Shown here: positions 44,384 through 53,797 of the stretch, piece after piece
Position numbering within the stretch: position 1 is the stretch's first letter
Layout of the letters: every line of letters begins with the position of its first letter
Assembly: GCF_004122035.1 (NCBI RefSeq)
Contig: NZ_SAXA01000010.1
Span: 1 to 64,000, forward strand
Direction: 5' to 3'
Source: Ancylomarina salipaludis
GTDB taxonomy: Bacteria; Bacteroidota; Bacteroidia; Bacteroidales; Marinifilaceae
Length of the DNA stretch: 64,000 nt
The notes under the pieces: model-generated
Database searches by the model: none
Seen by the model: only the letters and a program-made list of their open reading frames with translations
What the model was told of the DNA's origin: nothing
Position numbers and translations under genes: made by a program

Positions 44384-45061
44384 ATGAGTATCGATTTTAT
44401 ATTTATGTTGACCAAGGATGATCAGACCGTATCTGATGCAAGAAAGTATGTGAAGGAGATTGCAGCAGCAGGAGTCAAGCATATTGGTTTTAAAGATATT
44501 GGTTTGCCCACTAGCGAATTAAAGAACCTTGCAGATGATTTGAGAAGGGAAGGCGTTGAGGTATATTTGGAGGTGGTGAGTTTGGATGCTGAGAGCGAAA
44601 TGAGATCGGCCAAAGTTGCCATGGATCTGAACGTCGACTACTTGTTGGGGGGAACCCGACCGGAACTCATTGCTTCTCTGGTTAAAGATCACCCACTAAA
44701 ATATTACCCTTTTGTAGGCAAAATAGAAGATCACCCAAGTATTCTTAAGGGCACAATTCCTGAGATTGCAGCTCATGCCGCAACAATTACAGCGATTGAT
44801 GGTGTAGATGGCTTGGATTTGCTGGCTTACCGATTTACTGGTGAAGATATTCCTTTACTGATTCAGGAGGTTTGCAAAAGCTCATCGAAACCTGTTATAG
44901 TTGCGGGCAGTATCGACAGTCAGGAAAGAATAGAGGTGGTTAAAACGACCGGAGCCTCAGCATTTACCGTTGGGACAGCAGCATTCGAAATGGAATTCCC
45001 ATCGGTGAAACCCGGAATTTCGGGCCAGGTTGAAAGCATTCTGGAAATGACCAGACTGTAA
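44384..45061 (+). CDS. TIM-barrel protein, phosphate-binding type, unknown substrate
   Basis: A 225-residue single-domain (beta/alpha)8 barrel. Strands are readable as IDFIFMLTKD, HIGFKDIGLP, VEVYLEVVSL, DYLLGGTRPEL and, near the C-terminus, PVIVAGSIDS followed by GASAFTVGTAAFE, the classic phosphate-binding loop of HisA/HisF/NanE-like barrels. It probably isomerises or cleaves a sugar-phosphate-like compound, but the substrate cannot be named. Alone on its strand, with terminators on both sides. Confidence 0.7.
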   Translation: MSIDFIFMLTKDDQTVSDARKYVKEIAAAGVKHIGFKDIGLPTSELKNLADDLRREGVEVYLEVVSLDAESEMRSAKVAMDLNVDYLLGGTRPELIASLVKDHPLKYYPFVGKIEDHPSILKGTIPEIAAHAATITAIDGVDGLDLLAYRFTGEDIPLLIQEVCKSSSKPVIVAGSIDSQERIEVVKTTGASAFTVGTAAFEMEFPSVKPGISGQVESILEMTRL

Positions 45062-45064
45062 TAT

Positions 45065-45100
45065 AAAAAAGAGGATCATCTGTCGTGATGGTTCTCTTTT
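45065..45100 (+). terminator. Terminator after the TIM-barrel gene
   Basis: AAAAGAGGATCATC, loop, GATGGTTCTCTTTT: stem with one mismatch, then a short T-run. Confidence 0.65.
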
Positions 45101-45181
45101 CTCATTGTCAGAAATTTTTGGATCTGCGTATATTGTTTAACTTTAGTCATTAAAAATTTAAGCTTATACACTATTTAGCTG

Positions 45182-45826
45182 ATGAAAAAGTCCGGAAATA
45201 AAACGTACTCCCCACTCGAAGAAAAGATAAATATTTATTCGCATGCTTTCGGATTTGTACTGTCTTGCATAGGTTTTGTTGCCCTAATCAGATCCGCTTA
45301 TCTGCATGGTGAAACGAAACATCTGCTTAGCTTTGGTATTTTTGGAATGAGTATGATGATTCTTTTTGCCGCATCAACACTTTACCATCGGGCGGTAGAT
45401 CCCGTTAAAAGAGCAGGTTTGAGAATCTTCGACCATGCTTCTATTTATGTTCTGATTGCGGGAACTTATACCCCCTTTTGTTTGGTGACCTTACCCGAGG
45501 GAACAGGGCTCATTGTTTTTGCAGCCGTTTGGCTGTTTGCTTTACTGGGCATTAGTATCAAGCTTTTTTTTACAGGGCGATTTTCTTTGATCTCCACCCT
45601 GATGTATTTATTTATGGGCTGGATGGTTGTTTTCATATATCAACCACTTGTCGAAAATCTTGCCGAAGCTGGTTTGTACTGGCTTTTTGCCGGAGGTTTA
45701 GCCTATACAATTGGCGCCATTCTTTATAGCATAAAGCGAATTCCATTAAATCATGCCTGTTTTCATATTTTGGTGCTGATCGGATGTTTTTGTCACTATA
45801 TGAGCATCTATTTGTATGTGATTTAA
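45182..45826 (+). CDS. Hemolysin III / PAQR-family membrane protein
   Basis: A 214-residue protein with seven membrane helices. Signature: EEKINIYSHAFGFVLSCIGF at the start, FAASTLYHRAVDP and FDHASIYVLIAGTYTPFCLV in the middle, and NHACFHILVLIGCFCHYMSI at the end, giving the Ser, Asp and His residues of the PAQR metal site. Bacterial members (YqfA, HlyIII) affect membrane fluidity or lipid energy state; hemolytic activity is not implied. Confidence 0.92.
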   Translation: MKKSGNKTYSPLEEKINIYSHAFGFVLSCIGFVALIRSAYLHGETKHLLSFGIFGMSMMILFAASTLYHRAVDPVKRAGLRIFDHASIYVLIAGTYTPFCLVTLPEGTGLIVFAAVWLFALLGISIKLFFTGRFSLISTLMYLFMGWMVVFIYQPLVENLAEAGLYWLFAGGLAYTIGAILYSIKRIPLNHACFHILVLIGCFCHYMSIYLYVI

Positions 45827-45850
45827 TTCTGCAGGAATTTTTCGAAAAGA

Positions 45851-45889
45851 ATAAGGCCCCTCTTTTTTGTGAAAAGGAGGGGCCTTATA
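45851..45889. terminator. Bidirectional terminator
   Basis: ATAAGGCCCCTC and GAGGGGCCTTAT form a perfect 12-bp stem between the convergent hemolysin III and MscS genes. Confidence 0.92.
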
Positions 45890-45939
45890 CATAGCGGAAT
45901 TTAAAAGCTTAGGAATATCAGTTCCTAAATCAAAGAATT

Positions 45940-46803
45940 CTAATTGTTTTGTTTGATATAAACGGTTCGGTGTGGGAAAGGGATTTCAACACCTTCCCGG
46001 TCAAATCGTTCTTTAATCGATTTAAACAGGTCACATTTCATTGTAAAAGCATTGCCCGAGGTTTCAGCCCAAATATAGGCTCTAAGAACCACGCTTGATT
46101 CGGCAAGTTGAATGACACGTACACAAACGGGATGTAGGTTATCTTTTATTTCTTCTTCAGTTCGATTATCCATGAAATTGGGGTGTGCCAAAGCTTCTTC
46201 CTGCATGATACGGCTAGCCAAATCGATGGACGATGCATAACTAATTCCAATTTCAAGAAATGAGCAAATCCTCGGGTCAGATATCGTGGAGTTTAAGATG
46301 GTTTCAGAACTGATAACTGAGTTGGGGATAATCACACGCCTGTTTTCAGGATTGCGGATAACCGTATGACGCAGGGTAATATCTTCGACATTTCCAAAGT
46401 TTAAATCACCTATCTTGATATAATCACCCACTCTAAAGGGTTTAAAAATAACGATGAAGATCCCGCTGATGATGTTCGAGAAGGCCTGTTGAGAGGCAAA
46501 ACCCAAAATCGCCGCCAGTATACCGGCACTGGCCAGTAAACTGACACCTAAACTTTTCAGTTCAGGAATGGAATAGAAAATGATAATGACAACGGTGATA
46601 AAAATTAGGAAACTCACCGCATTCTTCAGAAAATTATAATTGGTTGGATCTACGTTTAGTTTGTCGGCCGATCGCTTCAGCACACGGGTCATAAAGAATC
46701 GAATCAGTTTTGATACGATGAATCCGGTTACCGCAACAAATATTACAAACAGGAGCTTATAACCGAGCCCAAGATCTTTTAGAATAGTTTCCAGCATTTC
46801 CAT
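45940..46803 (-). CDS. MscS-family mechanosensitive channel
   Basis: A 287-residue channel with three N-terminal membrane helices; the pore helix is LLASAGILAAILGFASQQAF (about residues 89-108), followed by the beta domain (FRVGDYIKIGDLNFGNVEDI, VIIPNSVISSETILN) and the cytosolic alpha/beta end (DREGVEIPFPHRTVY). It releases solutes on hypo-osmotic shock. Divergent from corA. Confidence 0.92.
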   Translation of the reverse strand: MEMLETILKDLGLGYKLLFVIFVAVTGFIVSKLIRFFMTRVLKRSADKLNVDPTNYNFLKNAVSFLIFITVVIIIFYSIPELKSLGVSLLASAGILAAILGFASQQAFSNIISGIFIVIFKPFRVGDYIKIGDLNFGNVEDITLRHTVIRNPENRRVIIPNSVISSETILNSTISDPRICSFLEIGISYASSIDLASRIMQEEALAHPNFMDNRTEEEIKDNLHPVCVRVIQLAESSVVLRAYIWAETSGNAFTMKCDLFKSIKERFDREGVEIPFPHRTVYIKQNN

Positions 46804-46872
46804 TTTTCTAAACGAATATTGATTAAATTTAAAATAGTTATATTAAAGGTAATATTATTCATATCTGTACAG

Positions 46873-47946
46873 ATGATACCACATAAAAAAATGAAAAAAA
46901 ATTCCTCTAAAAAAGGGATGCCACCCGGTTCTTTAGTTCATGTTGGACAACAAAATCTAAGTCAGGCTTCAATACAGGAAATCCGATTTAATGCCGATGA
47001 GTTTCACCTTAAGGAATATAAAAGTAATTTGGAAACGGTAAAATTCAATAGAAAACATTCTGATTGTGTGACATGGATCAATTTAAAAGGCGTTGATGTG
47101 CCTGCCTTGGAAAATATAGGCCTTCAGTTTAATATCCACAATTTGGTACTCGAAGATATTTTAAATACTTTTTTGAGACCCAAGTTTGAGGTTTTGGAAG
47201 ATTATTGTTATCTCTCACTTAAAATGGTTTTAAATGAGAAAGATTCTCTGGCATATGCTTCTGTTCCCGTCCATTTTGTTTTGGGGGATAAGTTTGTCCT
47301 TTCATTTATCGATTCTGAAGATCCAATTTTTGATTCCGTGATATCCCGACTTCAAAATCAAAGCCGAAAGATAAGATCAAAAGGGGCCGATTATTTAATG
47401 TTTGCGCTTGCTGATCTGGTTGTTGACTGCTATTTTGAATTAATAGAAACGGGGAACGATATCATCGAAAGCCTTGAGGATTATGTGGTTCAGAATTCGG
47501 GAATTGATATTCCCGGTAAGATTAGAGAATACAGACGGGTTTTACTCAGAGCGCGCCGAAGTATTCTTCCTCTAAAAGAAGTTTACGATCAAATTATAAG
47601 TGGGGAACTGGATCTGATTGATAAGGAGAATCTTAAATATTACAGAGATACCGAAGATCATGTGATGTTTGTGCTCGATCAGTTGGATTTCCTGAGAGAT
47701 AATTTATATGCTATTAATGATTCTTATCAGTCGATGCAGGATAATCAGCTGAATAAGATCATGAAGTTGTTGACCTTAGTGGCAACCATATTTATCCCCC
47801 TAACTTTTTTAGCAGGTATTTACGGGATGAACTTTTCCAATATGCCGGAGCTGAATTACCGATATGGTTACTTTTACCTCCTGTTTATTATGCTTGTAAT
47901 GGCAATAGGAATGGGCATTTGGTTTAAGAAAAAGAAATGGATGTAG
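46873..47946 (+). CDS. corA: CorA magnesium/cobalt transporter
   Basis: A 357-residue channel-type transporter. The long acidic N-terminal domain (SDCVTWINLKGVDVPALENI) is followed by the stalk helix and two C-terminal membrane helices with the YGMNF selectivity loop and the MPELNYRYGYF loop. It takes up Mg2+ (or Co2+). The frame is open back to a TTG at 46819, but the ATG at 46873 (MIPHKKMKKNSS) gives the usual basic lead of this group. Confidence 0.92.
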   Translation: MIPHKKMKKNSSKKGMPPGSLVHVGQQNLSQASIQEIRFNADEFHLKEYKSNLETVKFNRKHSDCVTWINLKGVDVPALENIGLQFNIHNLVLEDILNTFLRPKFEVLEDYCYLSLKMVLNEKDSLAYASVPVHFVLGDKFVLSFIDSEDPIFDSVISRLQNQSRKIRSKGADYLMFALADLVVDCYFELIETGNDIIESLEDYVVQNSGIDIPGKIREYRRVLLRARRSILPLKEVYDQIISGELDLIDKENLKYYRDTEDHVMFVLDQLDFLRDNLYAINDSYQSMQDNQLNKIMKLLTLVATIFIPLTFLAGIYGMNFSNMPELNYRYGYFYLLFIMLVMAIGMGIWFKKKKWM

Positions 47947-48218
47947 GCGAATTAAAATACGTGTTGCTAAATTACAAGATGATTAATTATTCCCGGATAT
48001 AAAACAAAGGTTCAATTTTGTTTTATATTATCTCCTTTTGATGAAGGCCCCTTTCAAATAATAAAAAAAAACGTCTGTCTTGAAAGAGGCTTGATGCTGA
48101 TAGGAGAATACACAATAAGTATAATTTTTTTTTTAATATACTTATTCATAATATAGATTAAAAAGCATCTCTAGTTTTAGTTGGTTTTTAATACTTAATT
48201 TTTGATTTACTTTTTAGA

Positions 48219-48932
48219 TTATAGATATAGAATGTCGATATTTTCATCCAGATCTTTAAAAAATTGATCTTTTTTACCCTTAGAGATAGGTATTGTTTCA
48301 TTATTTATTTTAATCATATTTCCTTCGATGCACGATATGTTATCAATATTGATGATATAAGATTTGTGAACCCTAAGGAATTTATCTTTGGGAAGATGTT
48401 CACTTAATTTGAATAATGATGTGAGGCTTGTATATTTATTATTTTTAGTAAAGATTTGTGTATATCTCTGCATACCTTGAATGTAAAGGATTTCATTGAG
48501 TGAAATATTAATAATTTTACCATCTACCTTAATGAATAATTTTCCTGCGTTAGTTTTATTTTCAGATGTTGAGATATTATATAGTGTGGCTTTATTCAAT
48601 GCTTGTATAAAGCGGTTAAATTCAATGGGTTTGGTGAGATAATCGATTGCGTTTAACTCAAAGGCCTCCAATGCAGATTGTTCGCAAGCAGTTGTAAAAA
48701 TAATTTTATAATTTCTGCGTAATGATTTGACAAAATCGGTGCCTTTCATTCCTGGCATATCGATATCAACAAAAATAATATCCACACTATTTTCGTATAG
48801 AAAAGAGTAGGCCTCTATTGCATTTGGAAAGGCTCCGGCACAGCTAAGAAATGGAATTTTTTCAACGTATGATAGCAACAAATCAATTGCTAGTTGCTCA
48901 TCTTCAACAATTATACAAGTTTGATTTTTCAT
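48219..48932 (-). CDS. LytTR-family response regulator
   Basis: A 237-residue regulator: receiver domain with acidic VEDEQLAI and phospho-acceptor Asp in IIFVDIDMPGMKG (about residue 57), then a LytTR DNA-binding domain (ILYIQGMQRYTQIFTKN, FLRVHKSYIINIDNI). It pairs with the kinase gene just upstream, whose TAA overlaps this ATG by one base. The downstream target is unknown; the nearest + strand cluster starting at 50621 is a candidate. Confidence 0.92.
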   Translation of the reverse strand: MKNQTCIIVEDEQLAIDLLLSYVEKIPFLSCAGAFPNAIEAYSFLYENSVDIIFVDIDMPGMKGTDFVKSLRRNYKIIFTTACEQSALEAFELNAIDYLTKPIEFNRFIQALNKATLYNISTSENKTNAGKLFIKVDGKIINISLNEILYIQGMQRYTQIFTKNNKYTSLTSLFKLSEHLPKDKFLRVHKSYIINIDNISCIEGNMIKINNETIPISKGKKDQFFKDLDENIDILYL

Positions 48933-49951
48933 TACTTAGTTTTATTATAGATTTTTAGAACGATAGAATAAATATTGTCATTTATATTCTCTATTAGTTT
49001 ATATCTGCCAGGATATAAGAGTTCTAACCGGCGTTTAGTGTTCTCGTTACCAATACCCGAAACAGAATGATTGGGTAAATTATAGATGGTATTTTCTACT
49101 TGAAATTCCAGATTTTTCGATTCATCTACAAAGCAGTTTATTGATATACTTGCTTCAGTGTTGTGAAATATATTTGAGTGTTTAAAAGCATTTTCTACAA
49201 AATTAATAAGCAGCATAGGTGTGATGAAATAATCATTAATGTAGCCATCGCTATATACGTCAATATCAGTAGATTTAGGTTTTTTAAGTAGTTGGAAGTA
49301 AACAAAATTCTCGATGAAATCAATCTCTTTATCAAGTGATATTTTAGACAGACGTGAATTATAAATATACGAGCGCATCATGTCTGAAAGACGAGAAATC
49401 ATTACCGTTATATTCTCATCCTTTTTTATCGCCATACTGTAGATATTGTTGAGATTGTTAAAGAAAAAATGTGGATCTATCTGACTTTTTAAGTAGTTAA
49501 GTTCAGTTGTTATTTTTTCATTCTTTAATTGATATTCTCTTTCCAGACTATTTTGTAAATCATAATATGATCTTGCAAAAACTGCAATCACCGAATAATA
49601 TAGTATAGATGGAATATTGTATGAATAGTTTTTTAAATATCCTCTCGTATTCCATTCAAACATATCCTTGATATAGAGTTGATAGCCTAGCATTATAGAA
49701 AAACAGAAGAATGATATAACCGCAAGTAAGAGTATATATATAGCAAATTTTTTCCAGCTAAGAAATTGACTAACAAGTAAAAAATAGTTTAAATAGAATA
49801 TTGCTAGTGAAAATAGATTTTCACTTATGAACTGATTGAAGTTATTGGCTAATACGATTCCATCCACAAATAAATAGGGGGGTAGAATTAAGATACACCA
49901 AAGTATAAAATGGAGTAGTATTATTTGATATTTCTGTTTCCCTATTATCAT
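48932..49951 (-). CDS. LytS-type sensor histidine kinase
   Basis: A 339-residue kinase with four hydrophobic segments in the first 130 residues (LLHFILWCILILPPYLFVDG onward), and a His_kinase domain with the phosphoryl motif KSQIDPHFFFNNLNNIYSMA, followed by an ATPase part with LINFVENAFKHSN. No periplasmic sensor domain is present; signal is unknown. It is co-transcribed with the LytTR regulator. Confidence 0.92.
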   Translation of the reverse strand: MIIGKQKYQIILLHFILWCILILPPYLFVDGIVLANNFNQFISENLFSLAIFYLNYFLLVSQFLSWKKFAIYILLLAVISFFCFSIMLGYQLYIKDMFEWNTRGYLKNYSYNIPSILYYSVIAVFARSYYDLQNSLEREYQLKNEKITTELNYLKSQIDPHFFFNNLNNIYSMAIKKDENITVMISRLSDMMRSYIYNSRLSKISLDKEIDFIENFVYFQLLKKPKSTDIDVYSDGYINDYFITPMLLINFVENAFKHSNIFHNTEASISINCFVDESKNLEFQVENTIYNLPNHSVSGIGNENTKRRLELLYPGRYKLIENINDNIYSIVLKIYNKTK

Positions 49952-50620
49952 ATTAGTTTGTGAGTATTACGATACTTGAGGCCTCTAAAGTAGGAAAATA
50001 AGTTTAATAACTTGATTAATGTTTTATCACTTGATAAATGCAGTAGGGCTTTGGTTTATCTCATTTTAGCGAAAGTGTAATGCTTGCAAGTTGTTGGGAT
50101 ACAGTTTTGTTTTTTTGTATGACTGTTTTTGTAGTTAACAATCATATGCTTCAAGTCTTATTTCTGTGTTGAATGTTTTTGAGCATGTTTCATTTCTATT
50201 TGATCCCAGGCTGATGGCTTTCCTGTCAATTTTGATTCTGATTATATTTTAACTGGGGTAGGTAGCTCTTCCTTTTTTTTAAAAAAAGCTTTTTAGATAC
50301 GAATTATTTTACGGGACGTAATTCTTGAAAAAGACTTACTGATTGCTGCAAGGGCTCATTAATGCCCGAGTAAAGGCAAGCAGTTAGATTCCTGTCTTCA
50401 GTATATAAAGCCCCCTTAACGGTTCGCAAACGATTCTAAATAATTGACATCATATAGTAAATTTTGAGGAATGATAGTGAAAGACAACAATTCGAAAAAT
50501 CGATTATGCGTGAAAAGATGGCAATCGATACATATAATGAGCCGTTGAGATAAAAATATTTTTTATCCCGAAGGGCTGGGATATATTCGACCTAAATACT
50601 AACCCATAAATAGAAAAACT
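49952..50620. other. Long upstream region between LytS and the LRR lipoprotein
   Basis: No gene is supported in 669 bases. It holds the divergent promoters of the kinase operon and of the surface cluster. Close to the 50621 start there is a hairpin, TATCCCG then AAGGGCTGGGATA (about 50565-50583), in the likely leader. A GGGCTCATTAATGCCC hairpin lies near 50352. I saw no riboswitch pattern I could name. Confidence 0.4.
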
Positions 50621-52792
50621 ATGAAAATTAATCGACTAATTGTGTTTTTTTCGTTTCTCTTTTTACTTGGATCTTTGGCATCTTGTGAAAAGGATGATCT
50701 CGAGGGTAAAATTAAAGAGAGCGAAGATATGACAACTATCTATTTTATGACACAAGATAGTAAGAATTTAGATGTTGTTATTAAAACGAATCAGAAGGAA
50801 CAGGAAATTTACTGGTTCGAAGCAGGTAAAAAGCAAACCGTGATCATACCTGATGATGGGGTTCTTAATCTTCCATCGAATACCGAATTAAGAGTGTTAA
50901 ATAATATTGTTGATGAATTGAGTTGTACTACACCATCTCTTATTGGGTTTGATGTAGATAGCTTGGTTAGCTTGAAAGTCCTGGATCTTTCTAATAGTGG
51001 GATAACAGAAATGAAGGTGAGTAAATCTGTAAATTTACAGAGCTTGAATTGTTCAAGTACTCCAATTATTTCACTTGATCTGACAAGTAATACTAATTTG
51101 AAAGAATTGGATTGTTCACATACAAGTGTGGCAACACTGGATATTTCAGAAAATATTGCGCTGACAAAGCTTAATATTAGCGAGACCAATATCACAACAT
51201 TAGATATGTCTAAAAATGTTGGGTTAATCGATTTTATCAGTCAGAATGCAGCTTTTGAAGAACTTACTTTTACTGAGAATATTAAGCTTGAAAATATTGA
51301 CATTGAAAATAGTGCAGCATTAACAATGTTAGATTTATCGGGACTTGAGAATATCAAGACTCTGGCCTGTGCTAATCTTGAAAAAATTGAAAAGATTCTT
51401 TATGCTGCGACTGATATTTCAACTGTACCTGCTATAATAAAAGATAATAGTGTTATACAGGAATATTGTGCTATTGATGGTAAATGTAGATTGTCATTAA
51501 ACTCTGTTTCCAACTACTATTTTGAGGATGGTGAATGGAAGAACGTAAGAGATATTCCTGCCTCGATGAATATAACCAATCTACGTAGCTATGGTAGACC
51601 TATAACCCTTATCTCTTTGGTGGATAATATTGTTATTGACAATGAGGGGGTAGAGACGAAGCTACCTGCCGATGAAGAGGTGGAATTATACATTCCTGGT
51701 AAGGGCTATATTGTTGTCGATAATGCAAAAGTGTTGCAGAAAATACAGTATACATGGAATGATGTAGAGGAGCTAGATGTAACGAATTGTTATGCATTGG
51801 AACATTTAGACTGTGGAGATACTAAAATTAAAAAAATAGATCTTACTAACTGTACGAAACTAAAATACTTTTCTGCCTCTTTGTGTTATGGCTTAACAGA
51901 ACTTGATCTTACTCAATGTCCTGAGTTAACTGTAGCGAATTGTGGACAAACTTCAATTTCGACTATTAACCTATCCAATAATACAAAACTGGAAGAATTC
52001 TCTTGTCAAAATACGCAAATTGAGACCTTAGATTTGTCAGCTAATATAAATTTAAAGCAATTGAGATTTGGTCGTTCAAAAATTACGGCTATTGATTGTT
52101 CTATGCTGATAAATTTGGAATTCTTACATGCTGATAAGATTGGCTTAACAAATTTGGATCTGACTAATTGTACTAAGTTGAAAGAACTGTACTGCCTTGA
52201 GACAGACGTTAACAGTTTAGATTTATCTAAATGTGTTGATTTGGAAAAATTATATTGTGATAATAATGATTTACTAGCAACAATTAACGTTTCAGGTTGC
52301 AGTTCTTTATTAGAAATAAGCTGTTCTAATACAAAGCTTAGCAGTCTTAATTTAGCGGATGTTACTGCATTGGAGTCTCTTAGTTTTAGCGATACTCCAA
52401 ATCTAAAGAGTCTTGATTTATCGACTAATGTTAACTTAACACATCTTGATGGATCATCTAGTTCATTAACTAGTCTGGACTTGTCTAGCTGTCCTTTAAT
52501 TACATATTTGTCAATATCTTATTCTGAGATGGAAGAGCTGAATTTATCAAATTGTAATTCAAGCTTATACCTTTCTTGTTATAGTATGCCAAATATTTCC
52601 AAGATAATTTACAATGCAGCATCAATTGACGAAGTGTCTTCTAAGGTACTTGATAAAGGAAGTATTCAGGATTACTGTTTTGAAGATCAGACATGTCGTT
52701 TGTACATAAACGATACCGATAAGTTCTATTTTAAATACACAGGAAAACATCCTGATTATGGGTATGATATAGGAGAATGGTTTAAAGAGTAA
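50621..52792 (+). CDS. Leucine-rich-repeat surface lipoprotein
   Basis: A 723-residue lipoprotein (signal to LGSLASCEKDD, lipidated Cys about 22). Most of it is Bacteroidota-type leucine-rich repeats of about 21 residues (L-x-x-L-D-L-S-x-C-x-x-L). There are two repeat blocks, each closed by a similar cap: DNSVIQEYCAIDGKCRLSLN near 280 and KGSIQDYCFEDQTCRLYIN near 690. So the gene looks like an internal duplication. Such proteins bind proteins or glycans on the cell surface. It heads the cluster. Confidence 0.85.
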   Translation: MKINRLIVFFSFLFLLGSLASCEKDDLEGKIKESEDMTTIYFMTQDSKNLDVVIKTNQKEQEIYWFEAGKKQTVIIPDDGVLNLPSNTELRVLNNIVDELSCTTPSLIGFDVDSLVSLKVLDLSNSGITEMKVSKSVNLQSLNCSSTPIISLDLTSNTNLKELDCSHTSVATLDISENIALTKLNISETNITTLDMSKNVGLIDFISQNAAFEELTFTENIKLENIDIENSAALTMLDLSGLENIKTLACANLEKIEKILYAATDISTVPAIIKDNSVIQEYCAIDGKCRLSLNSVSNYYFEDGEWKNVRDIPASMNITNLRSYGRPITLISLVDNIVIDNEGVETKLPADEEVELYIPGKGYIVVDNAKVLQKIQYTWNDVEELDVTNCYALEHLDCGDTKIKKIDLTNCTKLKYFSASLCYGLTELDLTQCPELTVANCGQTSISTINLSNNTKLEEFSCQNTQIETLDLSANINLKQLRFGRSKITAIDCSMLINLEFLHADKIGLTNLDLTNCTKLKELYCLETDVNSLDLSKCVDLEKLYCDNNDLLATINVSGCSSLLEISCSNTKLSSLNLADVTALESLSFSDTPNLKSLDLSTNVNLTHLDGSSSSLTSLDLSSCPLITYLSISYSEMEELNLSNCNSSLYLSCYSMPNISKIIYNAASIDEVSSKVLDKGSIQDYCFEDQTCRLYINDTDKFYFKYTGKHPDYGYDIGEWFKE

Positions 52793-52826
52793 TAAATCAT
52801 AAAAATAAATAAGAATAATATGTTAT

Positions 52827-52918
52827 ACACTTCGTTAGGTTTTCAATTCGTGGTAAGTATCATGTTTTGAATTATAAATGAGGGATTATCAACGGTAGAG
52901 ATAAGCCTAACGAAGTGT
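52827..52918. repeat. Inverted repeat between LRR and Ig-like lipoprotein genes
   Basis: ACACTTCGTTAGG (52827-52839) and CCTAACGAAGTGT (52906-52918) are a perfect 13-bp inverted repeat with a 66-base loop. The wide loop argues against simple termination; it could be a protein site, an insertion scar or an mRNA fold. Confidence 0.55.
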
Positions 52919-52940
52919 TGGTATTTTTAAAAGTATAGAT

Positions 52941-53756
52941 ATGCAAATGAGAATTTTTAGAGTTGTAGTACTAGCCTTGTTGGTGAGTTTTTTTTCGTCA
53001 TGTGAGAAAGAGGGAGGTGCAGAAAGACTGATGGCTGAAGAGTTGACTCTATCAGATACGGCTGTTAAGTTGGAAAAGATTGGTGAGACGTATCAATTGT
53101 ATGCCATTGTTAAACCGGAAAATGCCGATAACAAAAGTGTGAAATGGAGTTCTGATGCACGTGATATCATGTCAGTTTCAAGTAGCGGATTAGTAACCGT
53201 AAAAGCTATGGGGTCAGCCACGATAACAGCAACTCTTATTTCTAATCCCGACATTTCAGCTTCTTGCGAACTTTCCTTAATAGCTGATGAGTTAGTGGGT
53301 ATATGGAAATCTAAGGGGGCTGATGAGATGATAATCCAATTTAATGGACTGGCAAATCCGGAAGAGGGACGATTTACTTATGATGAGTTTATTACCTATT
53401 GCGAAGAGGGCTTGGCTGCTGCAACAACCGAGGAAGAAAAAGCTGATTTTACTGCAAATATTGCTTATGCTGAGCAATGTAAATTAATTTATGGTATAGG
53501 ATACTCGTTGGAGATAAAGGAACAAAATGAGCTTAAAGTAATTTTGGGAAAAGAGGGCGTATACTGTACCGATTGTTCATGGAAGTCTATGGAATTGAAT
53601 AAATACTATATCGATTTTACAGAGAACTGGAATTCTAAAAGAGTGCGAAACAGTATTTTAACACTTAGTGAAGATAAAAATAAGGCTGTTCTTGATTTAT
53701 CGCCTGATCCTGCTGTAAGCCACACCTGGTATATCTCTTTAGAGAGAGTTGAGTAA
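52941..53756 (+). CDS. Ig-like (BIG2) plus GxW-domain lipoprotein, paralogue 1
   Basis: A 271-residue lipoprotein (signal to FFSSCEK). Residues about 35-115 form a BIG2-type Ig fold with SVKWSSDARDIMSVSSSGLV and GSATITATL; then a second domain begins with ELVGIWKSKGADEMIIQFNG, the GxW start common to lipocalin-like domains. The next two genes have the same two-domain plan, so it is a paralogue trio. Ligand unknown. Confidence 0.75.
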   Translation: MQMRIFRVVVLALLVSFFSSCEKEGGAERLMAEELTLSDTAVKLEKIGETYQLYAIVKPENADNKSVKWSSDARDIMSVSSSGLVTVKAMGSATITATLISNPDISASCELSLIADELVGIWKSKGADEMIIQFNGLANPEEGRFTYDEFITYCEEGLAAATTEEEKADFTANIAYAEQCKLIYGIGYSLEIKEQNELKVILGKEGVYCTDCSWKSMELNKYYIDFTENWNSKRVRNSILTLSEDKNKAVLDLSPDPAVSHTWYISLERVE

Positions 53757-53797
53757 AAAACAATCTTGAATATATTACAATCCAAACATATATTATA

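Noticed and set aside
48044-48092. Terminator between corA and the LytTR gene
   Set aside because: AAGGCCCCTTTCAA and TTGAAAGAGGCTT pair imperfectly around a 22-base loop with no following T-run, so the evidence is too weak to list it.
50340-50590. Possible riboswitch in the leader of the LRR lipoprotein
   Set aside because: Small hairpins are visible, but no conserved core of a known riboswitch class could be matched.
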